DNA of 37,867 nt from contig JAISEK010000098.1 in the NCBI GenBank assembly GCA_031264145.1, positions 1-37,867 on the forward strand. Direction: 5' to 3'. The stretch comes from Deltaproteobacteria bacterium. Its GTDB lineage: Bacteria > Desulfobacterota > Desulfarculia > Adiutricales > Adiutricaceae. The notes under the pieces are model-generated. The model saw nothing but the letters and a program-made list of their open reading frames with translations. It had not been told where the DNA came from and searched no databases. Numbering within the stretch: the stretch's first letter is position 1; each line of letters starts with the position of its first letter. A program made the position numbers and the translations under genes. This document shows positions 18,850 to 28,093 of the stretch, piece by piece.

Positions 18850-21597
18850 TTGCGCGACAAGCACCATAGCGGCCGGCCCGAGCTTGACCAGGGCCTCATA
18901 GCCGAGCTCGAGGAGCGGGCCGTCGGCCTGGACCTGGGTGAACTGTCCGACGGCTCCGAGATTGAGCCGTCCCTGGGCCCCCAGCCCCAGCCCGACGGCC
19001 CTGGCCTCGGCGGCCCGGACGTGGAGGAGGAGGACCTGGGACTGGGCCTGGACGAGGGCCCCGGAAGGCCAGGGGCATCAGCCAAAAGGGCTGGGCGCCT
19101 CAAAAAGACCGGGGACGGCGGCAAGGCCGGGGGGAACGCCGCTCGGCTGCCCCTGACCCCAAGGCCCAAGACGGGCCGGAGCCTGTTTTTCCGGATCGCC
19201 ATGGGCCTGTTCTGGGCCTTTCTGGGCCTGGCCATAGCGGGCCTAGCGGCCATTTTCATGTGCTACGCCTACTTCTCCCAGGGCCTGCCCAGCGTCGACG
19301 GCCTCAGGAGGGGCTACCAGCCAAAGACGGTCACCTTCTTCTACAGCCTCGATGGCCAGGTCATAGGGGAATACAGCCACGAGCGACGCATCATCAGGCC
19401 GCTGTCTGCCATGCCCGAGCACCTCAGGCAGGCCTACCTGGCCACTGAGGACGCCAACTTCTACCACCACGGCGGCATAAACCCGGTGGCCATCGTCAGG
19501 GCGGCCTACAACACCTTCTTCGAGGACCGCCTCCAGGGCGCCTCGACCATAACCCAGCAGCTGGTGCGCTCGATCCTTCTTTCCAACGAGCGCCGGCTCG
19601 AGCGCAAGATAAAGGAGATTATCCTGGCCTTCCGCCTGGAGTCGGTCCTGGGCAAGGACAGGATCCTTGAGCTTTACCTGAACCAGATATACCTGGGGCA
19701 GGGGGCCTATGGGGTCGAGGCGGCCGCCCAGACCTACTTTGACAAACACGTCGAGCAGCTGACCGTGGCCGAGTCGGCCATGCTGGCCGGGATCACCCAG
19801 TCGCCCCAGGGCAAGAACCCCATAACCAGGCCCGACGAGGCCAGACGACGCCAGCTGTACTCCCTGAGCCGCATGAGGGAGGTGGGCTATCTGACTCCAG
19901 GGGAGGTCCAGGAGGCCGCGGACGAGATCCTGAACATCGTGGGCGAAAGGCAAAACCCCAACACCACGGTGGCCCCGTACTTCACCGAGCACGTCCGGAG
20001 AATCCTGGCCGAGAGGCTGGGAGAGGAGAGCCTGTACAACGACGGCTGGCGGGTCTTCACGACTTTGGACGTCAAGGCCCAGGAGGCGGCCGACGCAGCC
20101 GTGGCCAGGGGCCTTTGGGAGTACGCCAGGCGCAGGGGCTTCAGGGGCCCGGTCCTCAAGCTCGGCGGCCAGGCCGAGGTGGCCGACTTCAGAGCATCCG
20201 TGGACCGCCGGCTGCCATCGGGCACACTGCTCCCTGACCGCCTCTACCAGGCCGTCATACTGGAACTCCTGGAGAACCAAGCCCTGAGGGTGGCGGTCGG
20301 CAACTTCGAGGGGACGATCGACAAAAAAGGTCTTGAGTGGATACTCCCTAAAGGGTCCCTGGCCAAGCAGCTGGCCCCAGGCGACGTGGTCTGGGTCAGG
20401 CTGGCCCCACCTGGCGGGGAACCAGCCCAGCCTAGCGACAGGCAGGCGGCCCTGGCCAGCATCGCCAGCGGGCAAGGCGGACAGGATCGCCGGTTTTTCC
20501 TGGAGCAGAGGACCGACGTCCAGGCCGCCCTGCTGTCGATGGATCTGGCCGACGGCGGCGTCAGGGCCATGGTCGGGGGACGGGACTTCGGCGAAAGCCA
20601 GTTCAACCGGGCCACCCAGAGCCAGCGGCAGCCGGGCTCATCATTCAAGCCCATCGTCTACACTGCGGCCATGGACAACGGTTTTACCCCTGGATCGGTC
20701 ATGATCGACGGCCCGGTGGTCATCGACGACCCAGGCTCCCAGCGGCGCTGGAAACCCCTAAACTCCGACCAGAAGTTCTTGGGGCCTATGACCCTGTACA
20801 ATGCCCTGGTGGCCTCCCGCAACCTGGTCTCGGTCAAGGTGCTGGAGCGCATCGGCTTCGAGGCCCTGGACAAAACCGCCCGCGACATGGGCATCACCAC
20901 CAGTCTCCCCCACAGCCCGCCTGTGGCCCTGGGTGCCCACGGGGTGACGATGCCGGAGATGATCACGGCCTACTCCTCCTTCCCCAACCTGGGCCTCCGA
21001 GTGGATCCTCGGTACATCACCAGGATCGAGGACCGCGACGGCAACGTGGTGGCCTCCTTCGAGCCCTCCTTCCACCAGGCCATCAGCCCTGGCACGGCCT
21101 GCGTCCTGACGTCGATGCTCAGGGGTGTCGTCGCCCAGGGCACGGGCACCTCGGTCAAGCCACTGGCGAGGCCCGTGGGCGGCAAGACAGGGACCACCAA
21201 CGACGCCTCGGACGCCTGGTTCGTGGGCTTCACCCCAGAGCTGGTCACCGCCGTCTGGATGGGGACAGACGAACTCAAGCCCCGTGCCGTGGGCGAGGTC
21301 GGCGGCCGGGCCTCCGGGCCTATTTTTCTGTACTACATGCGGGAAGCGCTCAAGGACGTCCCGCTGGCGGACTTCAAGGTGCCCCCAGACGCGGTCATGA
21401 CCCCCGGCGGCGCCTTCGGCATCTGCTACAAGGAGGGCACCGTCGGCACCGGCATCTCCGAGACCGCCGTCTCGGCCACTCCTGAGGAGGAATTCCTCAA
21501 GCAGGACCTGGAGGAGGAATATACAGAGATGGCGACAGAGGACTACGCCGCCCCGGCCCCCGAAGGATTAGCCGCTCCGCCAGCCGACCACCAGTGA
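18850..21597 (+). CDS. mrcA: Penicillin-binding protein 1A (bifunctional GT51/transpeptidase)
   Basis: This class A penicillin-binding protein of about 915 residues polymerises and crosslinks peptidoglycan in the periplasm. An acidic, low-complexity cytoplasmic tail (about 110 residues) precedes a membrane anchor (MGLFWAFLGLAIAGLAAIF). The GT51 domain has EDANFYHHGG with catalytic E200 and the block STITQQLVR. The transpeptidase domain has GSSFKP (S597, K600), SRN and KTGTTN (K779). I chose TTG 18850 because GAGGT (18839-18843) precedes it. The in-frame ATG at 18727 has no ribosome binding site and overlaps a TATAAT (18723-18728) that may be this gene's -10. The start remains uncertain; the gene does not. 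Confidence 0.92.
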   Translation: MRDKHHSGRPELDQGLIAELEERAVGLDLGELSDGSEIEPSLGPQPQPDGPGLGGPDVEEEDLGLGLDEGPGRPGASAKRAGRLKKTGDGGKAGGNAARLPLTPRPKTGRSLFFRIAMGLFWAFLGLAIAGLAAIFMCYAYFSQGLPSVDGLRRGYQPKTVTFFYSLDGQVIGEYSHERRIIRPLSAMPEHLRQAYLATEDANFYHHGGINPVAIVRAAYNTFFEDRLQGASTITQQLVRSILLSNERRLERKIKEIILAFRLESVLGKDRILELYLNQIYLGQGAYGVEAAAQTYFDKHVEQLTVAESAMLAGITQSPQGKNPITRPDEARRRQLYSLSRMREVGYLTPGEVQEAADEILNIVGERQNPNTTVAPYFTEHVRRILAERLGEESLYNDGWRVFTTLDVKAQEAADAAVARGLWEYARRRGFRGPVLKLGGQAEVADFRASVDRRLPSGTLLPDRLYQAVILELLENQALRVAVGNFEGTIDKKGLEWILPKGSLAKQLAPGDVVWVRLAPPGGEPAQPSDRQAALASIASGQGGQDRRFFLEQRTDVQAALLSMDLADGGVRAMVGGRDFGESQFNRATQSQRQPGSSFKPIVYTAAMDNGFTPGSVMIDGPVVIDDPGSQRRWKPLNSDQKFLGPMTLYNALVASRNLVSVKVLERIGFEALDKTARDMGITTSLPHSPPVALGAHGVTMPEMITAYSSFPNLGLRVDPRYITRIEDRDGNVVASFEPSFHQAISPGTACVLTSMLRGVVAQGTGTSVKPLARPVGGKTGTTNDASDAWFVGFTPELVTAVWMGTDELKPRAVGEVGGRASGPIFLYYMREALKDVPLADFKVPPDAVMTPGGAFGICYKEGTVGTGISETAVSATPEEEFLKQDLEEEYTEMATEDYAAPAPEGLAAPPADHQ

Positions 21598-21600
21598 CAG

Positions 21601-21620
21601 TCGCCTGGACAGCCAGGCGA
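21601..21620 (+). terminator. Hairpin after the PBP1A gene
   Basis: TCGCCTGG, loop ACAG, CCAGGCGA form a perfect eight-pair stem four bases after the stop codon. The following T-run is short (TGGGTTT), so it is a terminator-like stem rather than a textbook one. Confidence 0.55.
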
Positions 21621-22149
21621 TGGGTTTCAGGATCCACGCCCTCCGTCTCCACTTAAAGCTTTCCTGTGTTCTGGCTTTGCGCATATTACGCCAAGCTAGA
21701 AATATTTATAAACGCCAGCTGGAATCCAGGCTGCTCAAGGGCATTTTTGTAGCAATATACGGCAAAATAACCAGCGGCAATGCGGTTCTTTACAGATAAC
21801 AGTCTAGATTTATTAAAAGTTTCCCAATTCGCCGGACTATAGAAAACAGCTGAAGCCATTTAATTCGCTACCCCTAATGGTCGCTGCTAGCATTCAGCAT
21901 GGGAATATTTGCGATTTTAGACCATAAATGCCGTTGTTTTGGGCGTTTCGCTACTTAGATTATGTATCCGTTTACCGGGAGGTAGGCAAGGGCAGCCAGG
22001 ACAGCCTTATTCCTCTGATGATACTTATTACCTCTTTCTCTCATTCCCCCCCTATGTATATATATCGCTCCTCTCCACGTACCCACCCCCTGAACGGATA
22101 CTTATACCCAATGCCTAAAAGATCTGCCATGTCCTGTCCTGTCGCAAGT
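21621..22149. other. Degraded intergenic DNA
   Basis: Mixed-composition sequence with no supported gene. An open frame from 21928 overlaps the following pseudogene in another phase and is not coding by composition. It may hold further decayed parts of the mttB-like gene, but I cannot read any. Confidence 0.45.
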
Positions 22150-22700
22150 GCTCAAGGCCCATCGCTGGCATATTTGGCAAATCATTCAGGTCTTCAGTAT
22201 ACTCGATTCCCTGCCGAGGCGGAGGCACTCTCTCTGACAGCAAGGAGACTGATTACGCCGCCGGTTCTGAATCAGCCATGGTCATGTTGGCCACCCTTGC
22301 CTCAGGCATGGATTTCATCATCCACGCCTGTGGCATATTGGATTCCTTCAACATCATCGGTTATGAGAAATTTATGCTGGACGAACAGATAATAATGGCT
22401 GCACAGCACATGCTGGCAGACCTCAAGCTTGACGACCACGCCTTCGGTCTAGAGGCCATTATGAGCGTCGAGCATGGCGGCCAATATCTGGTGACAGCCC
22501 ATACTGTCAAGAATATGCGTAAGGCACTCTTTGTTCCTGGCCTGTCCCTTCACGGTGGTTACGGGGTATGGGTCAAAGCAGGCCGCAAGACTTTAACAGA
22601 ACTGGCTAGAGAAGCCGTTAAAAAACGTCTGGAAACGTATACACAGCCGCCTCTTGAGCCAGAGTCCTCAGCACTTGTTGAAAAATATTTACTCCGCTGA
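22150..22700 (+). pseudogene. Trimethylamine methyltransferase (MttB-family) C-terminal remnant
   Basis: From 22206 a frame reads IPCRGGGTLSDSKETD, then AAGSESAMVMLATLASGMDF, followed by GILDSFNIIGYEKFMLDEQI and a typical MttB C-terminus to the stop at 22700. The block RGGG-x-L-x-DSK is characteristic of the MttB superfamily, corrinoid-dependent methyltransferases of methylated amines. Only the last third of a 480-500 residue protein is present. Just upstream the homology seems to jump to another frame (SLAYLANHSGL near 22160-22195), implying a frameshift, and the N-terminal two thirds are gone. The open part alone could be read from ATG 22278 as 140 residues, but that would be a fragment. 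Confidence 0.72.
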
Positions 22701-23244
22701 ACTATATATACTCTTTTTTTAATAATAATTATATAATAATTGACATCTTAAAATAAATTTATTACATCTAAAAAATATATTAGATATATAATAATCTTTA
22801 TTTTCATTCAATACGATCATGAAAATGACAGACTATACATGTAATATGGAGTAAAAAAGTTTATATCAGCTTCTTTTGATATATAACAATCGTGTAGACG
22901 ATATTATACACAAAATAGATATTTTAGTACATTCAACACACGAAAGCCGTGCCACATAATAAATTCATATTGATAAAAGTTATAATCTATAACAGTTAAT
23001 AATAGACGATAGCATTATCAAATCAAGTTTTTAGCTTTATTAAATACTTGTTAAGTTATATCAATATTTTGAAGACATAAAAGAATACAAAAATAATCAA
23101 TATCTGTTTATGTACTATTTTAAGCAATAATAATAGATAATAATTAATTTATAAAAGCATAATAACATATATTATAGTATTAAATTATTGGTATTGGTGC
23201 GCCAAGAGGTAATTAACCGCTTGACACGATACTAGCGGTTCTAT
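22701..23244. other. AT-rich desert
   Basis: More than 500 bases of almost pure AT with no gene. Near its right end AACCGCT (23215-23221) and AGCGGTT (23234-23240) form a seven-pair stem with a twelve-base loop. It lies just past the stop of the leftward regulator gene and may serve as its transcript end, though no clean T-run follows. Confidence 0.5.
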
Positions 23245-24171
23245 CTATGTCTCGGCGATGACGTCCCCCATGCCCTTTATGTCGTAACCACGCATGAACT
23301 GGAACTGGGCCTGGAACTCCCTGCGGCGAAGTATGTCCATAATCTCCATGACCACTGGGGAATCCATGTCCTCGCTCTTGATGACCATGTCGTAGCGCTC
23401 GTTCTGGAGCGCCAGGAAATCGACCCCATCGACCTGGCTGGCCGCCTTGAGATCACCAACCCCGAAATCGGCCTCCCCGCGCCCAACTGCCCCGGCCACC
23501 GAGAGATGGGAGAGCTCCTCCCTCTGGTAGCCGACGATGTCCCTGCCCCGAAGACCCATCAGCCGCAAATGCTCGTCCAAGAGGACCCTCGAACCGGCCC
23601 CCTTCTCCCTGTTGACCATGGCCAGATCGGGCCTCTTGAGGTCTCCCCAGGACTTGAGGCCCTTGGGGTTTCCGGAGGCCACGTAGAAGCCCTGGACCCG
23701 CCCGGCCAGATGGATGACGGTGGCAGGGATGCCCGGCAAGAGCCTTCGGACGAAGGGCACGTTATACTTGCCGCTGTCGCCGTCCCAGAGGTGGGCGGTG
23801 GCCGCCTGGACTTCCCCATGATAGAGGGCCACCAGGCCCCGGTAGCTGCCCACGTATGAGCGCAGGGCCTGGGGACCAGGCTTCCCGCTACGGCCAAGAA
23901 AACCGGTCAGGACGTCAAGGAGGGCATCCTGTCCGCAAATGATGAAACCCTGACCTCCAGCCTTGCCGCCTTTTTCCTGGCGCTCCTCCTGGCTGTGGCC
24001 CTTCCGGGAGTCGTTGATGTACCTCTCGACGTCGGAACGGGAAAAACGCATCTTGCGCCCGACCTTGTAATGGTTGAGCTCACCCCTCTTGACCAGCTCG
24101 TAAACGGTGTTCTTGGCAACGCGCAGCAAATCGGCCACGTCCTTGGCCGTAAGGGTCGTCCGCTCGTCCAT
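23245..24171 (-). CDS. HTH regulator with periplasmic-binding-like domain (molybdate-type)
   Basis: The 308-residue protein has an excisionase/MerR-type helix-turn-helix at residues 5-55 (LTAKDVADLLRVAKNTVYEL, ending VGRKMRFSRSDVERYI). A basic linker follows, then a PBP-like ligand domain resembling ModA-type anion-binding folds (GFIICGQDALLDVL, LAMVNREKGAGSRVLLDEHL, GRGEADFGVG). Such one-component regulators usually sense the anion whose transporter they adjoin. It is transcribed divergently from modA-modB, which supports a molybdate or tungstate sensor. Start: ATG at 24171 has GGAGG seven bases upstream on its strand; an in-frame start at 24222 is possible but lacks one. Confidence 0.85.
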   Translation of the reverse strand: MDERTTLTAKDVADLLRVAKNTVYELVKRGELNHYKVGRKMRFSRSDVERYINDSRKGHSQEERQEKGGKAGGQGFIICGQDALLDVLTGFLGRSGKPGPQALRSYVGSYRGLVALYHGEVQAATAHLWDGDSGKYNVPFVRRLLPGIPATVIHLAGRVQGFYVASGNPKGLKSWGDLKRPDLAMVNREKGAGSRVLLDEHLRLMGLRGRDIVGYQREELSHLSVAGAVGRGEADFGVGDLKAASQVDGVDFLALQNERYDMVIKSEDMDSPVVMEIMDILRRREFQAQFQFMRGYDIKGMGDVIAET

Positions 24172-24566
24172 ACTGTGCCTCCGCCTGGTCTTCCAGCCAA
24201 TAGGGCCACTCTTTCCGACCACATGAATATATCACCATCGGGGGGGCAGGGCCAGGCAAAAACGAACACAGGCCCTCTCCCCCGGCGGAAACCGGGAGAC
24301 TTCCCCAATCCACTTTGGTTTTCGCCCCCTCTTCCGGCCCTGGCCCGGTCCGGCACGGACGGCCGTCAACGCCTAGGTGCCAGACAGGGAGCGGGCCCCT
24401 GCCCCTGCTCTGGTGACCGCCCCGGCAGACCGTCCAGGAAAAGCAGTTATTGCCCGCAGCCCCATTTTGGCAAGGGCAGGGACTCCAGACTGCCCGCATG
24501 TCGGTTCCGATATCCAACACGGCTGTTCGTGCCTGCGTTGGACAGCTCCAGTTCAGTTCCAATACC
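24172..24566. other. Divergent intergenic region between regulator and modA
   Basis: Around 400 GC-rich bases with no supported gene. Regulator-binding sites would be expected here, but I could not point to a convincing operator. Confidence 0.4.
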
Positions 24567-24596
24567 TTGACATCGCTAGCCAAAACGCATTAGAAT
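24567..24596 (+). promoter_or_regulatory. sigma70-type promoter of modA-modB
   Basis: TTGACA (24567-24572) and TAGAAT (24591-24596) have an 18-base spacer, the same layout as the mgtE promoter. It predicts a leader of about 200 bases before modA. Confidence 0.7.
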
Positions 24597-24603
24597 CAAT
24601 CCA

Positions 24604-24803
24604 ACTTGTTTATTGTCGGCTAGTTTAGTCCGGCCAGGCCACCCCCTGACCCAAGCAGCCTTTCCAGGCCATGACGAAGGGAAACGGAAAGCGACTAAAC
24701 CGGACAGCCATCAGGCAGCCGACACCCCAAAATGGCCCCCCAGACGGGCTGGGGCCAAATCTCCCCCAGGGCCTGTGCCTTGGGGGCCGCTGGTGGGAAC
24801 CAC
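24604..24803 (+). promoter_or_regulatory. Strongly folded leader of modA-modB
   Basis: A long-range stem, GTTTAGTC (24623-24630) with GACTAAAC (24693-24700), encloses 62 bases. It is followed by GGCCCC/GGGGCC (24734-24739, 24750-24755), a ten-pair hairpin with one G-U (24763-24772 and 24777-24786, loop CTGT), and TGGT-GGGA-ACCA (24791-24802) covering the ribosome binding region. This suggests control by folding. A molybdenum-cofactor riboswitch is one possibility but I cannot match its consensus by eye. Confidence 0.5.
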
Positions 24804-25562
24804 ATGAAAAAAATAACCCTGCTCCTGGCCCTCGTGGCCATCCTAGTCCCCTCGCTCGCTCTGGCCGATGAGTTCCAGGTGGCCGTGGCCAGCAACTTCC
24901 AGGCCCCGGCCGAGCTCATCGCCGCCCAATTCGAGGCTGACACCGGCCACAAGGCCATCCTGTCCTTCGGGGCCACCGGGGCCTTTTACGCCCAGATCCA
25001 GAACGGCAGCCCGGTGGCCGTCTTCCTGGCGGCAGACGCCAAGACACCCAAGAAGCTGGAGGACGAGGGCCTGGCAAAGGCCGGGAGCATCTTCACCTAC
25101 GCGCAGGGGGCCCTGGTCCTCTGGTCGGCCACAGAGGGCTACGTGGACGACCAGGGCCAGATCCTCAAGACCGGTGACTACAAGCACCTGGCCGTGGCCG
25201 ATCCGGCCAGGGCGCCTTACGGGGAAGCGGCCTACGAACTCCTGAGGGCCTGGGATCTCCTGGCGGGCCTGGAAAAGGATCAGCGTCTGGTCACAGGCGA
25301 GAACATCTCCCAGACCGTCCAGTTCGTTGAGACCGGCAACGCCGAGCTGGGCCTGGTGGCCCTGTCCCAGGTCTGGAAGGACGGCCAGTTCAAGGGAGGC
25401 TCGGGCTGGAAGGTCAGCCCGGATCTGTACTCGCCAATCCTCCAGGACGTGGTCATCCTCAAGGCGGCCGAGAACGACACCGCCGCCCAGGCCTTCGCCG
25501 ACTACCTCAAGGGCGACAAGGCCAGGGAAATCATCCTGTCATTCGGCTACACGCTTGATTAG
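24804..25562 (+). CDS. modA: Molybdate ABC transporter substrate-binding protein
   Basis: The 252-residue protein begins with a signal peptide (KKITLLLALVAILVPSLALA) and continues as a periplasmic ModA: VAVASNFQAPAELIAAQFEA, LSFGATGAFYAQI, VAVFLAADAKTPKKL, APYGEAAYELL and GENISQTVQFVETGNAELG are the family blocks around the oxyanion site. It delivers molybdate (or tungstate) to the ModB permease. The motif FGATG in place of the common FGSSG is a mild variant at the anion pocket. ATG 24804 starts the signal peptide; a frame open from 24732 upstream is leader RNA, not protein. Confidence 0.93.
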   Translation: MKKITLLLALVAILVPSLALADEFQVAVASNFQAPAELIAAQFEADTGHKAILSFGATGAFYAQIQNGSPVAVFLAADAKTPKKLEDEGLAKAGSIFTYAQGALVLWSATEGYVDDQGQILKTGDYKHLAVADPARAPYGEAAYELLRAWDLLAGLEKDQRLVTGENISQTVQFVETGNAELGLVALSQVWKDGQFKGGSGWKVSPDLYSPILQDVVILKAAENDTAAQAFADYLKGDKAREIILSFGYTLD

Positions 25563-25608
25563 CGTCCCGCCCGGCCCCCCCACCGGCGGGGCCGGGCACT
25601 TCACCTGG

Positions 25609-26322
25609 ATGCGCCCCTTGTCCCTGTCCCTTACCCCGGCCGAGCTGTCCACCATAAAGCTGTCATTGAAGCTGGCCACCTGCACGATGGCCATAAGCCT
25701 CCTTTTGGGCTCGCCCATCGCCTGGTGGATCAGCCGGCGCGACACCCTCCCCAGGCGCCTGGTGGCAGCCGTGGCCACCATGCCCCTGGTAATCCCCCCG
25801 ACCGTCCTGGGCTTCTACCTCCTCTTTTTCATGGGGCCTTTCGGGCCCATAGGCAAGATCTTCAAAGCCCTCAACCTCCAGCTTCTGCCATTCACCTTCA
25901 GTGGCCTGGTCGTGGCCTCAGTCATCTGCTCCATGCCCTTCGTCATCCAGCCGCTCTCGAACGCCTTCGTGGCCCTGGGCGAGCGTCCACTTGAGGCGGC
26001 CTCGACATTGGGCGCCGGCACCCTGGACGCCTTCCTCTCCGTCATAGCACCACAGGCCAAGCCGGCCTTCCTCACGGCAGCCATCATGAGCTTTGCCCAC
26101 GCCATCGGCGAATTCGGGGTGGTCCTAATGATCGGGGGCAACATCCCCAACGTGACCAGGGTCCTGTCGATGCAGATTTACGTCTACGTCGAGAACATGG
26201 ACTACGATAGGGCCCACATCCTGGCCGGCGGCCTGGTGGTCTTCGCCGTCCTCTCAATGCTGGCCATGCAGATCCTGAACCCACGCCAAACTGACAAGAC
26301 GGGCGAACGGGCCCACAGATAG
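25609..26322 (+). CDS. modB: Molybdate ABC transporter permease
   Basis: The 237-residue inner-membrane permease has five to six hydrophobic segments, beginning near residue 12. The EAA coupling loop reads EAASTLGAGTLDAFLSVIAP, followed by the ModB block GEFGVVLMIGGNIP and TRVLSMQIYVYVE. It forms the membrane channel of the ModABC importer. The ATG at 25609 lies 46 bases after modA; the ribosome binding site is weak, so coupling with modA is likely. The ATPase gene modC, which normally follows, is absent: after the TAG at 26322 the DNA turns AT-rich. Confidence 0.92.
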   Translation: MRPLSLSLTPAELSTIKLSLKLATCTMAISLLLGSPIAWWISRRDTLPRRLVAAVATMPLVIPPTVLGFYLLFFMGPFGPIGKIFKALNLQLLPFTFSGLVVASVICSMPFVIQPLSNAFVALGERPLEAASTLGAGTLDAFLSVIAPQAKPAFLTAAIMSFAHAIGEFGVVLMIGGNIPNVTRVLSMQIYVYVENMDYDRAHILAGGLVVFAVLSMLAMQILNPRQTDKTGERAHR

Positions 26323-26743
26323 GCGCCCTCCCTTTCCCAAAGACATCACCAGGCCGAAGCCCCCTCCCTATTCCCCCACAATGTCCCCCGGTACAAGGCC
26401 AATATCGATCCTCCCAATAATAGCCGTATACAGTTAATTTAGCTATAAATAATACTATAATAAAAATATTATTATTTATACATATATTTAAAACTTAACA
26501 CTTGAATATAACAGACAATATATATTATTGACTGTCAAGCAGGCAGTATGGCAGACAAAGAAAACCTGGGCCACACATCTCCGGATCTTGGGCCGGACCA
26601 GGGACGGATCTGGTGGCGCAAGGCTGGTACGAGCGGTCGCCCAAGTATAAGGGAGGAAGGATGACAGGCCAGGGGATTACATGGCAGGCCGGCCGGTGGA
26701 TGGCCCAGGGGCTAGAAAAAGGGGCCATCCACCGGGAAAAGGC
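26323..26743. other. Spacer after modB
   Basis: The first 80 bases are C-rich, then about 120 bases are nearly pure AT (26430-26525), then mixed sequence. There is no recognisable gene and no trace of modC on either strand. Confidence 0.5.
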
Positions 26744-26968
26744 TCACTTGACGTTGGAGAGCTTGAGCTTTGTAACGAAAGAACGCAGAATGTCCGCCAT
26801 GCTGACGCCGTTCTTGGCGGCATAGATCTTCAGCTTGGTGTGCTCGGCCCGGCTAATGTCAAAATTTACCCTGATCAGGGGAACGTTGTCCGGGGTTCCG
26901 GCCCTTTTGGGGCCAGGCTTATTGGCCCGGGGTGTTTTGGATTTGGATACAGTAGCGGTTTTTGGCAT
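26744..26968 (-). CDS. Small ribbon-helix-helix DNA-binding protein
   Basis: The 74-residue protein has a Lys/Pro-rich disordered N-terminus (to about residue 27) and a C-terminal ribbon-helix-helix: a strand around LIRVNFDIS, a helix from RAEHTKLKIYAAKNG, and a second from SMADILRSFVTKL. Proteins of this shape (ParG/CopG type) act as dimeric repressors or partition/antitoxin proteins. No toxin or ParA partner is adjacent. The start is well supported by GAGGT six bases upstream on its strand (AAGAGGT, about 26974-26980). It sits alone among AT-rich DNA and is probably a relic of a mobile region. Confidence 0.75.
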   Translation of the reverse strand: MPKTATVSKSKTPRANKPGPKRAGTPDNVPLIRVNFDISRAEHTKLKIYAAKNGVSMADILRSFVTKLKLSNVK

Positions 26969-27518
26969 TTTTACCTCTTTTCTTTCATATAGTCACCTGA
27001 GACAGGCACTAGGCCACATATGGCCGGGGTGGATTTCCTTGACCCAAAAACGGATCAGGAGCAAAAAGCACTTACAAAGGAGCTAACCAAGACCTTAGAG
27101 ACTGGGGCTGGCCTATTGTCGGGAGGTTTTTTCCAACCTTTCCTTAATTTGAGACCAGCAAGCTTCTATATATAATACTCAGAGTGACATTAAATAGCAA
27201 CCATAAAATGTTTGAATTTTTTTTCAATTAGCCCTGATAAGAGACTGGCTTCGGCTTCCATTAGCAAAAGGCCAGGAAAAAAGCGGAATAAAAGTATTTT
27301 TGATTTGCCTATATTAAAGCCTGGTCAACTGTCAGTGCCTAGTTAGTGAAAATTTTTTCTCTTAATATCAGCCGGGTTACAAGGGATAAAGCTTGGAGGA
27401 TATATCGGGAATCCCTTTTTGAAGTCTCGCTTGGGAAACCGCCAGAAAGATTTTTAAGATCATACTGGCATGAAAAAGCAAAATAATTTCTTATAGGGGA
27501 TAATAGCAAAAATTTCTC
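26969..27518. other. Mixed AT-rich spacer
   Basis: I see no supported gene. Short open frames here (for example 27339-27557 on the minus strand) lack a ribosome binding site and coding character. Confidence 0.45.
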
Positions 27519-27579
27519 TTGACTTGAAAAAAATTTGATGCATAATATGGATAACACGCTAAGGAGCCAACCTCCTTAG
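27519..27579 (+). promoter_or_regulatory. Promoter with immediate hairpin (possible small RNA start)
   Basis: TTGACT (27519-27524), 16 bases, then TG-containing CATAAT (27541-27546). The predicted transcript begins right at a perfect eight-pair hairpin, CTAAGGAG (27559-27566), loop CCAAC, CTCCTTAG (27572-27579). What it transcribes is unclear: the next 500 bases hold only an unrecognised open frame (27699 or 27738 to 28004, 101 or 88 residues). Confidence 0.5.
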
Positions 27580-27994
27580 GACTCAGGAGAGAAAATTATT
27601 CTGCTGGGCCACGACACGTTAGTTTTCTGCCACAATTCGACTAAACATTCGGGGTGGATTACATTTCAGCCAAATCTGTCGAAACATAGCTTACAGGTTT
27701 GGCTGATGATCAATGGTATTCAAACCCAAGTTTGCCAATGTTGGGCATAAGAAAGCTTATACAGGGCCTCTTCGGAAAACAAGGCGCTTTGGCCGTAAAA
27801 AACTCCACTCCTTTCATTCTGGACGTTTTTTTTAATAAAAAACGAAGAAAAACCAAATTTGCTGTTTTCGGGACAGCCAGGACAGATGGCCGCATCAATG
27901 TCAGACTAAATGGCCGCGCAAGTGACCGACTTGTACCGACCTTTCCCTGCGGGCCTCACAATCCCGGACTGTTTCCTGCTTTTCAATCCCTAGC
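27580..27994 (+). other. Unrecognised transcribed region
   Basis: An open frame from TTG 27699 (or ATG 27738) to 28004 encodes a basic peptide (FFNKKRRKTKFAVFG, TDGRINVRLNG). I recognise no family in it, its start has at best a weak AGG, and it may be non-coding. Confidence 0.25.
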
Positions 27995-28060
27995 CCGGCC
28001 TTAAGCCGGATTTAATCCCAGCCGTTTTGAACGGCCAACTACAAAGCCTCAAAGTGGCTT
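27995..28060 (+). promoter_or_regulatory. Three consecutive hairpins before the HTH gene
   Basis: CCGGC-CTTAA-GCCGG (27995-28009), GCCGTT-TTG-AACGGC (28021-28035) and AAGCC-TCAAAGT-GGCTT (28044-28060) are perfect stems in a row, ending about 20 bases before the ribosome binding site of the Cro/C1-like gene. They could be operators for that regulator or an RNA leader. Confidence 0.5.
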
Positions 28061-28093
28061 AGGCTTTACCGATGAGGCAGAGAGAGGATCAAC

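Noticed and set aside
21928-22392. 154-codon plus-strand frame
   Set aside because: It overlaps the MttB remnant in another phase; only a short internal piece may be homologous, due to a frameshift in the pseudogene.
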